DNA of 64,000 bases from Variovorax sp. J22G73 (GCF_030317035.1 NZ_JASZYK010000015.1:62001-126000), one strand, 5' to 3'. Shown: positions 33,416-41,805, numbered from the stretch's first letter. Program-made: numbers and translations. The notes: generated by a model not told the origin, from the sequence alone.

Positions 33416-35091
33416 GTCTTGTCGGGTACGGGGGTGTTCGAAGGCGTGCCCAGCGGGTTGCGCGCGAGCAGCACCACGGGCAGCAGGCCGGCCAGCACGA
33501 TGGCGAGCGCGGCGATGGCGCCTTCTTCGTAGGTGCCGCGCGCGGCCTCGGCGTAGAGCCAGGTGGCGAGGGTGTCGAAATTGGCGGGGCGCAGCAGCAG
33601 CGTGGCCGGCAGCTCCTTCATGGCATCGACAAACACCAGCAGCGCGCCGGCCGCCAATGCGGGCCGCAGCAGTGGCAGGTGCACGCGGCGCAGCGTGCCG
33701 GCGGTGGTTTCGCCGAGCAGGCGCGAGGCTTGTTCGATGGCCGGCGGAATGCGCGCCAGCCCGGCCTCGATGCCGCCGACCGGCATCGCCAGGAAGCGGA
33801 TCACGCAGGCCACGACCAGCACGACGCCCGCGCCCATCAGCGGCAGGCCTTGCCAGCCCATCGCCGTGGCCAGCGCCCCGTCGAAGGCGAGCGCGGGCGT
33901 GAGCAGCCCGATGGCCAGCACCGTGCCCGGCACCGCGTAGCCCAGCGCAGCCACGCGCGCCTGCCAGCGCGCGCGGTTGGGCCGCGAGCCCTGGCCGCGC
34001 GCGGCCCAGGCGACGACCAGCCCGGCGGCCACGGCGACGACCGTGACACCGGCGGCCAGCGCCAGCGTGTTGCCCAGGCTTGCGACCAGCCCGCGGGAAA
34101 TGCCGCCGCCCTGGTACAGCCGCTTGGCGCTTTCCCAGACCAGGTACAGCGCGGGCGCGACGAAGCCGACCAGCACCGGCAGCGAGGCTGTCGCGGTCGC
34201 GGCCCAGGCGGCGCCACCACGCAGCCGGCGCGGCTGCACGGCCCGCATGCGCTGCGCCGAGCCGAAGCGCTGGTGCTGCCGGCCATGGCGCTCCAGCCAC
34301 ACCAGCGCCACCACCACGAACAGCATGGCGCAGGCGATCTGCGCCGCGCCCGCGAGGTCGGAGCGCGTGATCCACGTGGTGTAGACGGCCACGGTGAGCG
34401 TGTTCACGCCCAGGAATTCGGAGGCGCCGATGTCGTTGAGCGTCTCCAGCAGCGCCAGGCTCAGCCCCACGGCCAGCGCGGGCCGGGCCAGCGGCAGCGC
34501 CACCCTGAAGAACGCGCCACGCCGGCTTTCGCCGAGCATGCGCGCGGCTTCCATCAGGTGCGCGGGCTGCGTCATGAACATCGCGCGCGCCGTCAGGTAG
34601 ACGTACGGGTACAGCACGAAGCCCAGCACGAAGACGGCGCCCGGCAGCGAGCGCAGGTCGGGCAGGCGGAACTGGCGCGGGCTGTCGAAGCCCAGCATCC
34701 AGCGGATGGCGCCCTGCACCGGGCCGATGGGGTGCAGCAGGTCGAGGTAGGCGAAGGCGACGATGTAGGTCGGCATGGCCAGCGGCAGCAGCAGCGCCCA
34801 GTGCAGCACGCCGCGCCCCGGAAAGTCGTGCGCCGTCACCAGCCAGGCGCAGCCGGTGCCGATCAGCAGCACCAGCGCGCCGACGCCCGCCAGCAGCAAG
34901 GCCGTGTTGAGCGCCGCCTGCGGCAGCACATGCGCCAGCAGCGGCCCCCAGTGCCCCACGCCCGAGCCAAATGCGAGCCACGCCAGCGTGAGCACCGGCG
35001 CAAGCACGCCGAGGGCGATCAGCAACGACGCGCAGCGCCAGGCCGGGCCCGCTGCGCGCAGGCCCGGCGGCTGGCGCCGGAGCAGGTTCAT
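33412..35091 (-). CDS. fbpB: Ferric-iron ABC transporter permease
   Basis: The 559-residue inner-membrane permease has about 12 helices and two permease repeats, each with an EAA-type loop: MEAARMLGESRRGAFFRVALP in the first half and EQASRLLGETTAGTLRRVHLP in the second. That is the fused arrangement of FbpB/SfuB. It imports iron released by FbpA. It lies 34 bases after the fbpA stop and is coupled to fbpC by an ATGA overlap. Confidence 0.92.
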   Translation of the reverse strand: MNLLRRQPPGLRAAGPAWRCASLLIALGVLAPVLTLAWLAFGSGVGHWGPLLAHVLPQAALNTALLLAGVGALVLLIGTGCAWLVTAHDFPGRGVLHWALLLPLAMPTYIVAFAYLDLLHPIGPVQGAIRWMLGFDSPRQFRLPDLRSLPGAVFVLGFVLYPYVYLTARAMFMTQPAHLMEAARMLGESRRGAFFRVALPLARPALAVGLSLALLETLNDIGASEFLGVNTLTVAVYTTWITRSDLAGAAQIACAMLFVVVALVWLERHGRQHQRFGSAQRMRAVQPRRLRGGAAWAATATASLPVLVGFVAPALYLVWESAKRLYQGGGISRGLVASLGNTLALAAGVTVVAVAAGLVVAWAARGQGSRPNRARWQARVAALGYAVPGTVLAIGLLTPALAFDGALATAMGWQGLPLMGAGVVLVVACVIRFLAMPVGGIEAGLARIPPAIEQASRLLGETTAGTLRRVHLPLLRPALAAGALLVFVDAMKELPATLLLRPANFDTLATWLYAEAARGTYEEGAIAALAIVLAGLLPVVLLARNPLGTPSNTPVPDKT

Positions 35092-35125
35092 TCAGTCGCC
35101 GGCAAGGCGTGCCCGGCCCGCGTGG

Positions 35126-36193
35126 TCACTGGTCGAAGCCGACCTTGTCGACCAGCGCGCTGGCCTGCTTGCGGTACTTGGCGATGTCTGTGAGCGGCAG
35201 CGGATCGACCTTCAGCTCGCCGATGCTCTGGCCGATGATCGGGTCCAGCGCCACGCCCTTGCGCACCGGGTATTCGAAGTTGGCCTGCGCATACAGCGAC
35301 TGCGCCGGCTCCGACACCAAAAACTCGAGCAGCTTGACCGCGTTGGCGCGCTGCGGCGCATTCCTGGCGACCGACGCGCCGCTGATGTTCACGTGCGTGC
35401 CGCCGCTCCTGGCGAAGGTCGGGCGCACGACCTTGATGCCGTCGCCCCACTTGCGCGCGTCGGTGCCTTCCTTCGCGCTCTTCATCTGGCCCACGTAGTA
35501 CGAATTTGCCAGGCCCACGTCGCAGATGCCGCCCAGGATGTCGCGCGCCACGTCGCGGTCGCCGCCCGTGGCCTTGCGTGCCAGGTTGGCCTTCACGCCG
35601 CGCAGCCATTGCTCGGCCTTGGCCTCGCCGTCGTGCGCGATGAGCGAAGCGACCAGCGCGGTGTTGTACGGGTGCTGGCCCGCGCGGATGCAGACCTTGC
35701 CCTTGTACTTGGGGTTGGCCAGGTCTTCGTAGCGGAAGCTGTTCAGCGGCAGGCCCTTGTCGGCGTACAGCACGCGCGCGCGCATCGACAGCGAGAACCA
35801 CTGGCCGTCGGCGCCGCGCAGGTTGGCCGGAATGGCCGATTCGAGCGCGGCCGACTTCACCGGCTGCGTGACGCCGCCGTCGACCAGGTCCATGAGGTTG
35901 CCGATGTCGACCGTCATCAATACGTCGGCGGGCGAGCGCGCGCCCTCGGCCTTCACGCGCTCCAGCAGGCCGTCTTTCACGAACACGGTGTTGACCTTGA
36001 TGTTGCTCTGCGCGCTGAAGGCGGAGATCAGCGGCTGGATCAGCGCGGGCTCGCGCGTGGTGTACAGCGTGAGTTCGTCGGCGGCGGCGGCCTGAGCAGG
36101 CAGGGCCGTGACGGCGAGTCAGGCGGCGATGGCGGTGCTGGTGCCAAACAGTGCGCGCGCGGCGCGGCCGTGGACGCGGGAGCGTTCGGTCAT
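35126..36193 (-). pseudogene. fbpA: Ferric-iron-binding protein FbpA with in-frame stop in signal peptide
   Basis: ATG at 36193, with GGAGGA 8 bases before it, opens a signal peptide of 24 codons. A TGA at 36121-36119 interrupts it. The same frame continues without any further interruption for 330 codons: LAVTALPAQA, then the mature protein from about ADELTLYTTREPA through VFVKDGLLERVKAEG, SFRYEDLANPKYKGKVCIR and SYYVGQMKSAKEG to the normal end. Everything else looks functional, including spacing to fbpB. It is a recent nonsense mutation, a sequencing error, or UGA read-through. No ATG restart exists before the mature domain; the first in-frame GTG (35986) would delete the signal peptide and first strand. 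Confidence 0.88.
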
Positions 36194-36264
36194 GAAGATC
36201 CTCCGGGGGAGCAGTGAAATGTTCTGGAAACGCCGGCGCTTGTTGTTGTCGTCGTTCTGGCCGC

Positions 36265-36283
36265 GATGAGAATAATTATCACT
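36265..36283 (-). promoter_or_regulatory. Fur-box candidate upstream of fbpABC
   Basis: The 19-base stretch GATGAGAATAATTATCACT matches the classical Fur consensus at 12 of 19 positions and is nearly palindromic (TGAGAATAATTATCA). It is the only AT-rich block in the region and lies 72 bases before the fbpA ATG. Iron repression of the operon is the expected consequence. Confidence 0.7.
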
Positions 36284-36300
36284 GGGAGGATCGGGCGGGG

Positions 36301-36329
36301 AGGCCTTTGCACTTACGTGGCAAAGGCCT
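36301..36329. repeat. Perfect 10-bp inverted repeat between fbpA and the thioesterase
   Basis: AGGCCTTTGC (36301-36310) and GCAAAGGCCT (36320-36329) are exact reverse complements around a 9-base spacer. There is no T-tract, so a terminator for the thioesterase transcript is possible but not canonical. It could also be a protein-binding dyad acting on the fbp promoter. Confidence 0.5.
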
Positions 36330-36386
36330 ACTTTGCCCCGTTGCGCACCGGCGCGCCCCGCGTTGCGCCCTGTCGCGCGGCTTGGC

Positions 36387-36944
36387 TCAGCGCGCTGGAG
36401 GGATCTCAAACACCAGGCAGGTCGTCGTGGCATGCGCGTACAGCGTGCCGTCCGGGCCGTACAGCCGCGCCTCGGCGGTGGCCAGCTGCTTGCCGCAATG
36501 GATCACCTTGCCCTCGGCGCGCACGCGCTGCACCTTGGGCGTGAGGCCCTTCACGTAGTTCACGCCCAGTTCGGCGGTGGTGTAGGCGCGACCGGGCGGC
36601 ATCATGGTGTGCACCGAGCAGCCCAGGGCGGAGTCGAGCATGGTCGCGACCCAGCCGCCATGGATGGTGCCCAGCGGGTTCAGGTGCCGGGGCAGCGGCG
36701 TGCCCTGGAAAACGGCCACGCCCTGGCGCACTTCCAGGATGGTGAAGTCCAGCGTCTTGGCGATGGCGGCGTAGGGAATGTCGCCGTTCAGCATGGCCTG
36801 CATGATCTCCAGGCCGGTCTTGCCGGCGAGCTGGTCGGGGCGGGCCAGGCCGGGGCCCGGGCCGGCGTCGAGCCGCTCGGCGATGTGGCGTTCTTCGGCA
36901 ATCCAGGCTTCGAGCTGGTTCGGGGTCTCGGCGGTTGGGGTCAT
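36387..36944 (-). CDS. PaaI-family (hotdog) acyl-CoA thioesterase
   Basis: The 185-residue hotdog-fold protein has the PaaI pattern: NPLGTIHGGWVATMLDSALGCSVHTMMPPG holds the catalytic Asn/His/Gly region (HGG), then YTTAELGVNYVKGL and VRAEGKVIHCGKQLATAEARLY. It hydrolyses acyl-CoA thioesters, often of aromatic or medium-chain acids. It has a normal Shine-Dalgarno (AGAAGGA) and is divergent from a MarR regulator with palindromic operators between, so MarR regulation is likely. Confidence 0.88.
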   Translation of the reverse strand: MTPTAETPNQLEAWIAEERHIAERLDAGPGPGLARPDQLAGKTGLEIMQAMLNGDIPYAAIAKTLDFTILEVRQGVAVFQGTPLPRHLNPLGTIHGGWVATMLDSALGCSVHTMMPPGRAYTTAELGVNYVKGLTPKVQRVRAEGKVIHCGKQLATAEARLYGPDGTLYAHATTTCLVFEIPPAR

Positions 36945-36982
36945 GCCTGCGTTCCTTCTGGGGGCTTTGTCGGGAGGTGTTT

Positions 36983-37011
36983 ATTGCATATGCAATAGTT
37001 GCACATACAAT
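36983..37011. promoter_or_regulatory. Tandem MarR-type operators overlapping the marR promoter
   Basis: ATTGCATATGCAAT (36983-36996) is a perfect 14-bp palindrome and TTGCACATACAAT (36999-37011) is a degenerate second copy, with centres about 16 bases apart. They overlap TTGCAT (36985-36990, -35-like) and TACAAT (37007-37012, -10) with a 16-base spacer. The predicted transcript start falls on the marR ATG at 37020. The arrangement fits autorepression and control of the divergent thioesterase. Confidence 0.65.
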
Positions 37012-37019
37012 AATATCCC

Positions 37020-37511
37020 ATGGAAACCGCCGCCACCGTCACCCCAGTCGCCAACACGACGACCGCCGCCAAGCCGCGCGGCTGCACCAGCTTCAAGGTG
37101 CGCCAGCTCTCGCGCCGCCTGTCGCAGCACTACGACGCCGAGGTGTCGCAAAGCGGCCTGAAGACCACGCAGTACTCGCTGCTGTCGCACCTGGCGCGGC
37201 TGGGCCCCTCGCGGCCGGTCGACCTGGCGGGCGAACTCAAGATGACCGCCTCCACCCTCAGCCGCAACCTGCAGCCGCTGATTGCCGCGGGCTTCATCGC
37301 GCAAAGTGCCGGCGCCGATGCGCGCAGCCTGCTGGTGCAGCTCACCGAGGCGGGCGAGGCCAAGCGCCGCGAAGCGCAGCAGTACTGGAAGTCGGCGCAG
37401 CAGAAGATCAATGCGCTTCTGGGCGTGGAGCGCGTGCTCGCGCTGCACCAGCTGATCGACGACGCGATGGAACTGCTGGGCGCCGACGACGAGCCCGCCA
37501 TCGAAGACTGA
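37020..37511 (+). CDS. MarR-family transcriptional regulator
   Basis: The 163-residue winged-helix protein has a dimerising N-terminal helix (GCTSFKVRQLSRRLSQHYDA), then DNA-binding helices LKTTQYSLLSHLARLGPSRPVDLAGELKMTASTLSRNLQPLIAAG and the wing with GADARSLLVQLTEAG containing the Asp-x-Arg tip. A Thr/Ala/Pro-rich stretch of 18 residues precedes it. No Shine-Dalgarno precedes the ATG; the -10 at 37007-37012 predicts a leaderless mRNA. Likely targets are itself and the thioesterase. Confidence 0.9.
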   Translation: METAATVTPVANTTTAAKPRGCTSFKVRQLSRRLSQHYDAEVSQSGLKTTQYSLLSHLARLGPSRPVDLAGELKMTASTLSRNLQPLIAAGFIAQSAGADARSLLVQLTEAGEAKRREAQQYWKSAQQKINALLGVERVLALHQLIDDAMELLGADDEPAIED

Positions 37512-37650
37512 GCGTTTCCCGCCCCAGCGATACCCGAGACACCCCCTTTATTCATCGCCGCGCAGAGGCTGCGCGCGCGACCGCGTCTTTCGTGTTTTTG
37601 CGTTTTGTATTCGCGTTTTTCCTCCATTCAATTCCAACAGCAGAGGTCCC

Positions 37651-38973
37651 ATGTTCGCCACCCAAGTCTCCGCATGGCTGCAGCGCCGCGGCATTCACTA
37701 CGGATGGATCGTCGCCGCCATCACCTTCCTGACCATGCTGACCATGTCGGCGGCGCTGGGCCTGCCGGGCGCCATGCTCAAGCCGCTGGGGCAGGAGTTC
37801 GGCTGGAGCACCGAGCAGATCTCCTCGGCGCTGGCGCTGCGCTTCGCGCTGTTCGGCCTCATGGGCCCGTTCGCCGCGGTGCTGATGGAGCGCTACGGCC
37901 TGCGCGCCGTCATCTGCACCGGCCTCACGCTGGTGGGCCTGGGCATGGCGCTGGTCACCATGGCCTCGCAGCTGTGGCAACTGTTCGTGCTGTGGAGCCT
38001 GATGCTGGGCCTGGGCACCGGCATGACGGCGCTGGTGCTCGGCGCGGTGGTGGCCAACCGCTGGTTCGTGGCGCGGCGCGGCCTGGTCATCGGCATGCTC
38101 ACGGCCAGCTCGGCCACCGGGCAGCTGGCCTTCCTGCCGTTCGCGGCCTGGATGATCGAGCACTGGGGCTGGCGCTCGGCCATCGTGCCTATCGTGATCG
38201 GCAGCGTGCTCATCGGCGTGCTGGCCCTGTGCCTGATGCGCAACCGCCCGTCGGACATCGGCCTGCTGCCCTACGGTGAAAAGCCCGGCACGCAGCCCGC
38301 TGCCCCTGCCGCCGCCGTGCCCATGATGAACTTCGCCACGCCGTTCCGCGTGCTGAAGGAAGTCTCGACCAACCGCACCTTCTGGATCCTGGCGGGCACC
38401 TTCTTCATCTGCGGGCTGAGCACCAACGGCTTGGTGCAGACCCACTTCATCTCGCTGTGCGGCGACAACGGCATGGGCGCCGTGCCGGCCGCCTCGGTGC
38501 TCGCGATGATGGGCGCCTTCGACTTCGTGGGCACCATCCTGTCGGGCTGGCTGTCGGACCGCTACGACAACCGCAAGCTGCTGTTCTGGTACTACGGCCT
38601 GCGCGGGCTGTCGCTGTTCTGGCTGCCGCATTCGGAGTTCACCATCTACGGCCTGGGCATCTTCGCGATGTTCTACGGCCTCGACTGGATCGCCACCGTG
38701 CCGCCCACCGTCAAGCTCGCGGGCGCCGCCTTCGGCCCGGCCAAGGTCGGCCTGGTGTTCGGCTGGGTCTTTGCCGCGCACCAGCTCGGCGCCGCCACCG
38801 CCGCCTACGGCGCCGGCTTTGCCCGCACGCTGCTGCTGACCTACACCCCCGCGCTGTACGCCGCCGGTGCCGCCTGCCTGGTGGCCGCGGTGATCGTGAT
38901 GATGATCCGCCGCCCCGCGGCCAAGTCCGGCACGCCGGCCGCCAGCACCGGTGCCGCCGCGGCGCGCGCCTGA
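37651..38973 (+). CDS. Major facilitator superfamily transporter
   Basis: The 440-residue protein has 12 helices. The first contains YGWIVAAITFLTMLTMSAALG; motif A-like GPFAAVLMERYGLRAV follows helix 2; and its mirror GWLSDRYDNRKLLFW follows helix 8. It resembles the oxalate/formate- and monocarboxylate-type MFS subgroup, so an organic acid is a plausible substrate. It begins the plus-strand run MFS, MATE, SDR with gaps of 21 and 39 bases. Confidence 0.85.
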   Translation: MFATQVSAWLQRRGIHYGWIVAAITFLTMLTMSAALGLPGAMLKPLGQEFGWSTEQISSALALRFALFGLMGPFAAVLMERYGLRAVICTGLTLVGLGMALVTMASQLWQLFVLWSLMLGLGTGMTALVLGAVVANRWFVARRGLVIGMLTASSATGQLAFLPFAAWMIEHWGWRSAIVPIVIGSVLIGVLALCLMRNRPSDIGLLPYGEKPGTQPAAPAAAVPMMNFATPFRVLKEVSTNRTFWILAGTFFICGLSTNGLVQTHFISLCGDNGMGAVPAASVLAMMGAFDFVGTILSGWLSDRYDNRKLLFWYYGLRGLSLFWLPHSEFTIYGLGIFAMFYGLDWIATVPPTVKLAGAAFGPAKVGLVFGWVFAAHQLGAATAAYGAGFARTLLLTYTPALYAAGAACLVAAVIVMMIRRPAAKSGTPAASTGAAAARA

Positions 38974-38994
38974 ACCCACGAGACGCACGCCGCC

Positions 38995-40470
38995 ATGACA
39001 AGCACCACGACCCCTTCGGCACCGGCATCGCCAACGCCATCGCCGCCATCGCCGCCACCGCCGCTCCAGGGCGACCTCGACCCGCGCACCCGCCGCCTGC
39101 TCGAGGCGCCCATCGTGCCCACGCTGCTGCGCCTGGCCGCGCCCAACGTGCTGGTGATGGTGGCGCAGGCCTGCGTCGGCCTCATCGAGACCTACTTCGT
39201 GGGCAAGCTGGGCACCGATGCGCTCGCGGGCATGGCGCTGGTGTTTCCCATCGTCATGCTGATGCAGATGACCTCCAGCGGCGCCATGGGCGGCGGCATC
39301 GCCTCGTCGATTGCCCGCGCGCTGGGCGCGCGCCGCCGCGCCGATGCCGACGCGCTGGTGTGGCACGCCATCGTCATCGCGCTGGGCTTCGGCCTGTGCT
39401 TCTCGCTGGCGCTGCTGCTGGGCGGGCGCTGGCTCTACGGGATCATGGGCGGCACCGGGCCCGCGCTGGAGGCCGCGCTCACGTACTCGAACTGGGTGTT
39501 CGCGGGCGCGGTGCTGGTGTGGCTCTTCAACTCGCTGTCGGCCATCATCCGCGGCACCGGCAACATGTCGGTGCCGGCCAACGTGACGGTGGTGGGCGTG
39601 GTGTTCCTCATCCCCGCGTCGCCGCTGCTGATCTTCGGCATCGGCCCGCTGCCGGGCATGGGCATCGCGGGCGGCGCGATGGCGCTGCTGCTGTACTACC
39701 TGCTGGGCTCGGTGGCGCTCATCGTCTACCTGCGCTCGCCGCGCAGCCTGCTGCGGCCCACGCTGGCCGCGCTGAAGCTGCGCTGGCCGATGTTCCGCGA
39801 CATCCTGCGCATCGGGCTCATCGGCGCGGTGTCGACGGTGGCCACCAACCTGTCGATCGGCATCGCCACCGCGCTCACGGGCCACTTCGGTTCCGGCGCG
39901 CTGGCGGGCTACGGCACGGCGTCGCGGCTCGAGTACCTGCTGGTGCCGCTGGTGTTCGGCCTGGGCGCGCCGCTGGTGGCCATGGTCGGCACCTGCATGG
40001 GCGCGGGCCAGCGCGAGCGCGCGCTGCGCGCCACCTGGGCCGGCGCGGCGCTGGCCTTTGCGCTCACCGAAACCATCGGCCTGGCCGCGGCGCTGTTCCC
40101 GCGCCCCTGGCTGATGCTGTTCGGCCATGACGCGGCCATGCTCGAAACGGGCGCGCACTACCTGCGCGTGGTCGGGCCGCTGTATGGCTTCTTCGGCGTC
40201 GGGCTGGTGCTGTACTTCGCGTCGCAGGGCGCGGGCCGGCTGATGTGGCCGGTGCTGGGCAACATCGCGCGCCTGGTGGTGGCGGGCACCGGCGGCTGGC
40301 TGGCGCTGCGCTGGGGCGGCGGGCTGGGCGGCGTGTTTGCCGCACAGGGCGTGGCGCTGGTGGTGTACGGTGTGGTGAGCGCGTCGGCCATCGCGGGCGG
40401 CGCCTGGTTCGGTCGCGTGGGCTGGCCGCGCACCACCAGCGGTTTGCTGCGCCGGGTGGCGCAGGCCTGA
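38995..40470 (+). CDS. MATE-family efflux transporter
   Basis: The 491-residue protein has 12 helices in two MatE halves (LLRLAAPNVLVMVAQACVGLIETYFVGKLG and ILRIGLIGAVSTVATNLSIGIATALTG). It exports cationic drugs or metabolites by sodium or proton antiport. The first 25 residues are a Ser/Thr/Pro-rich cytosolic extension. It is likely cotranscribed with the upstream MFS gene (21-base gap). Confidence 0.88.
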   Translation: MTSTTTPSAPASPTPSPPSPPPPLQGDLDPRTRRLLEAPIVPTLLRLAAPNVLVMVAQACVGLIETYFVGKLGTDALAGMALVFPIVMLMQMTSSGAMGGGIASSIARALGARRRADADALVWHAIVIALGFGLCFSLALLLGGRWLYGIMGGTGPALEAALTYSNWVFAGAVLVWLFNSLSAIIRGTGNMSVPANVTVVGVVFLIPASPLLIFGIGPLPGMGIAGGAMALLLYYLLGSVALIVYLRSPRSLLRPTLAALKLRWPMFRDILRIGLIGAVSTVATNLSIGIATALTGHFGSGALAGYGTASRLEYLLVPLVFGLGAPLVAMVGTCMGAGQRERALRATWAGAALAFALTETIGLAAALFPRPWLMLFGHDAAMLETGAHYLRVVGPLYGFFGVGLVLYFASQGAGRLMWPVLGNIARLVVAGTGGWLALRWGGGLGGVFAAQGVALVVYGVVSASAIAGGAWFGRVGWPRTTSGLLRRVAQA

Positions 40471-40509
40471 AGCAATTTTCAACAACCTCGTTCAACGAAA
40501 AGGCTCGTC

Positions 40510-41217
40510 ATGAAAATCAAGGACTCCGTGGTCTTCATCACCGGTGCGAACCGGGGGCTCGGCCTGGCGTTCGCCAAGGCCGCGCTGGCCGCCGGCGCGC
40601 GCAAGGTCTATGGCGCGGCGCGCGACCCGAACAGCATCACGCTGGCCGGCGTGACGCCGGTGGCGCTCGACGTGACGCAGCCCGCGCAGATCGAGGCGGC
40701 CGCGCGCGCCTGCGGCGACGTCACGCTGCTGGTCAACAACGCGGGCATCTCGCGCGGCTCCAGCTTCCTGGGCTCGCCCGATGCCGTGGCCGCCGCGCGG
40801 GCCGAGCTGGAAACCAACTTCTTCGGCCCCTGGGCGGTCACGCAGGCCTTCGCGCCGGTGCTCGCGGCCAACGGCGGCGGCGCGGTGCTCAATGCGCTGT
40901 CGGTGCTGAGCTGGGCGACCTTCCCGAGCGTGGCGACCTACTGCGCGAGCAAGTCGGCGGCCTGGTCGCTGAGCAACGGCCTGCGCAACGAGCTCGCGGG
41001 GCAGGGCACGCAGGTCACGAGCCTGCACATGGCGCTGATGGACACCGACATGGCGCGCAACGTGCCCGGCGACAAGGTCTCGCCCGACGACGTGGCGCGC
41101 CAGGCGCTCGAAGGCGTGGAGGCCGGCCAGATCGAGGTGCTGGCGGACGACACGTCGCGCCACGTGAAGCAGGGCCTGTCGAGCGCCACGCCGCCTTACG
41201 CATCGGCACCGGGCTGA
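40510..41217 (+). CDS. SDR-family oxidoreductase
   Basis: The 235-residue short-chain dehydrogenase has cofactor loop TGANRGLGLAFAKAAL, NNAG in LLVNNAGISRGS, a catalytic Ser in NALSVLSWATF and the YCASK Tyr/Lys pair. It belongs to the classical SDR group; the substrate is unknown. It ends the MFS-MATE-SDR run and is followed by a strong intrinsic terminator. Confidence 0.88.
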   Translation: MKIKDSVVFITGANRGLGLAFAKAALAAGARKVYGAARDPNSITLAGVTPVALDVTQPAQIEAAARACGDVTLLVNNAGISRGSSFLGSPDAVAAARAELETNFFGPWAVTQAFAPVLAANGGGAVLNALSVLSWATFPSVATYCASKSAAWSLSNGLRNELAGQGTQVTSLHMALMDTDMARNVPGDKVSPDDVARQALEGVEAGQIEVLADDTSRHVKQGLSSATPPYASAPG

Positions 41218-41258
41218 GCGCGGCAACCGCAGCACACGCGGGCTGCGCCCCAAACGAC

Positions 41259-41283
41259 AACCCGGGCCTGGCCCGGGTTTTTT
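41259..41283 (+). terminator. Intrinsic terminator after the SDR gene
   Basis: AACCCGGG (41259-41266) pairs with CCCGGGTT (41272-41279), loop CCTGG, running into TTTTTT (41278-41283). It lies 41 bases after the SDR stop and 4 bases before the stop of the convergent small gene. Confidence 0.82.
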
Positions 41284-41286
41284 GTA

Positions 41287-41598
41287 TCAGTAGCGGTACG
41301 GATTGTTCGGCCGGCGGTCGTAGCGGTTGGGCACGCCGTCGCGGTCGTTGTCGCGGCGGCCGTAGTGGCGGCGGTCGTCCCAGCGGCGGTCGCGGTAATG
41401 GCGGTCGGGTCCGTAGTGGCGCGGGCCGTAGTACCGCGGCGGAGGCGGCGGTGCGTAGTAACGGCGCGGCGGCGGCGGTGGCACGACGTACACCTGCGCC
41501 TGGATGATGGGGCCGCCTCGCTGGGCCTGTGCCGGTGCGCTGAGCGCGGCCAGCGACAGCAGGACTGCGGCGCCGAATGCGAAAGTAAGCTTTTTCAT
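41287..41598 (-). CDS. Small secreted Pro/Tyr/Arg-rich protein with TSP3-like repeat
   Basis: The 103-residue protein has a clear signal peptide (MKKLTFAFGAAVLLSLAALS, cleaved near AQA). Pro-rich and Tyr/Arg/His-rich low-complexity segments follow (VVPPPPPRRYYAPPPPPRYY). It ends in DNDRDGVPNRYDRRPNNPYR. That end matches the thrombospondin type-3 / calcium-binding DxDxDGxxNxxDxxPxNP pattern. The function is unknown; similar small basic secreted proteins are common in Burkholderiales. It is isolated from its neighbours by a terminator and a 207-base gap. Confidence 0.8.
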   Translation of the reverse strand: MKKLTFAFGAAVLLSLAALSAPAQAQRGGPIIQAQVYVVPPPPPRRYYAPPPPPRYYGPRHYGPDRHYRDRRWDDRRHYGRRDNDRDGVPNRYDRRPNNPYRY

Positions 41599-41763
41599 GT
41601 GATCCCCCGGTTTGTGGTTGGAAGCCTCATCCTCGCGGCCTTGTGTGAAGCGCTTGTAAGGCTGGAGCGAAATCGGATGAAGAGCTGTAAGCCCGTGCGC
41701 GCCGCTTTTCTTGTGCGTTGCGGCATCACGACCGAGGCTCGATGCTAAAGGCGCACGGCGGCC

Positions 41764-41785
41764 GGCGCGCCTCATGAGGCGCGCC
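41764..41785. repeat. Perfect 22-bp palindrome downstream of the class II aldolase gene
   Basis: GGCGCGCCTCATGAGGCGCGCC is fully self-complementary and starts 20 bases past the aldolase stop (41806). It would form a very strong hairpin at the 3' end of the minus-strand sugar-acid operon. There is no T-tract. The rest of the 41599-41805 gap shows nothing else I recognise. Confidence 0.6.
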
Positions 41786-41805
41786 ATTGGTTGTAGGCCG
41801 TTGGC

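Noticed and set aside
37552..40485. Long minus-strand open frame opposite the MFS and MATE genes
   Set aside because: Composition dominated by His, Arg, Gln and Gly with no domain; it is a GC-bias shadow of the two transporter genes.
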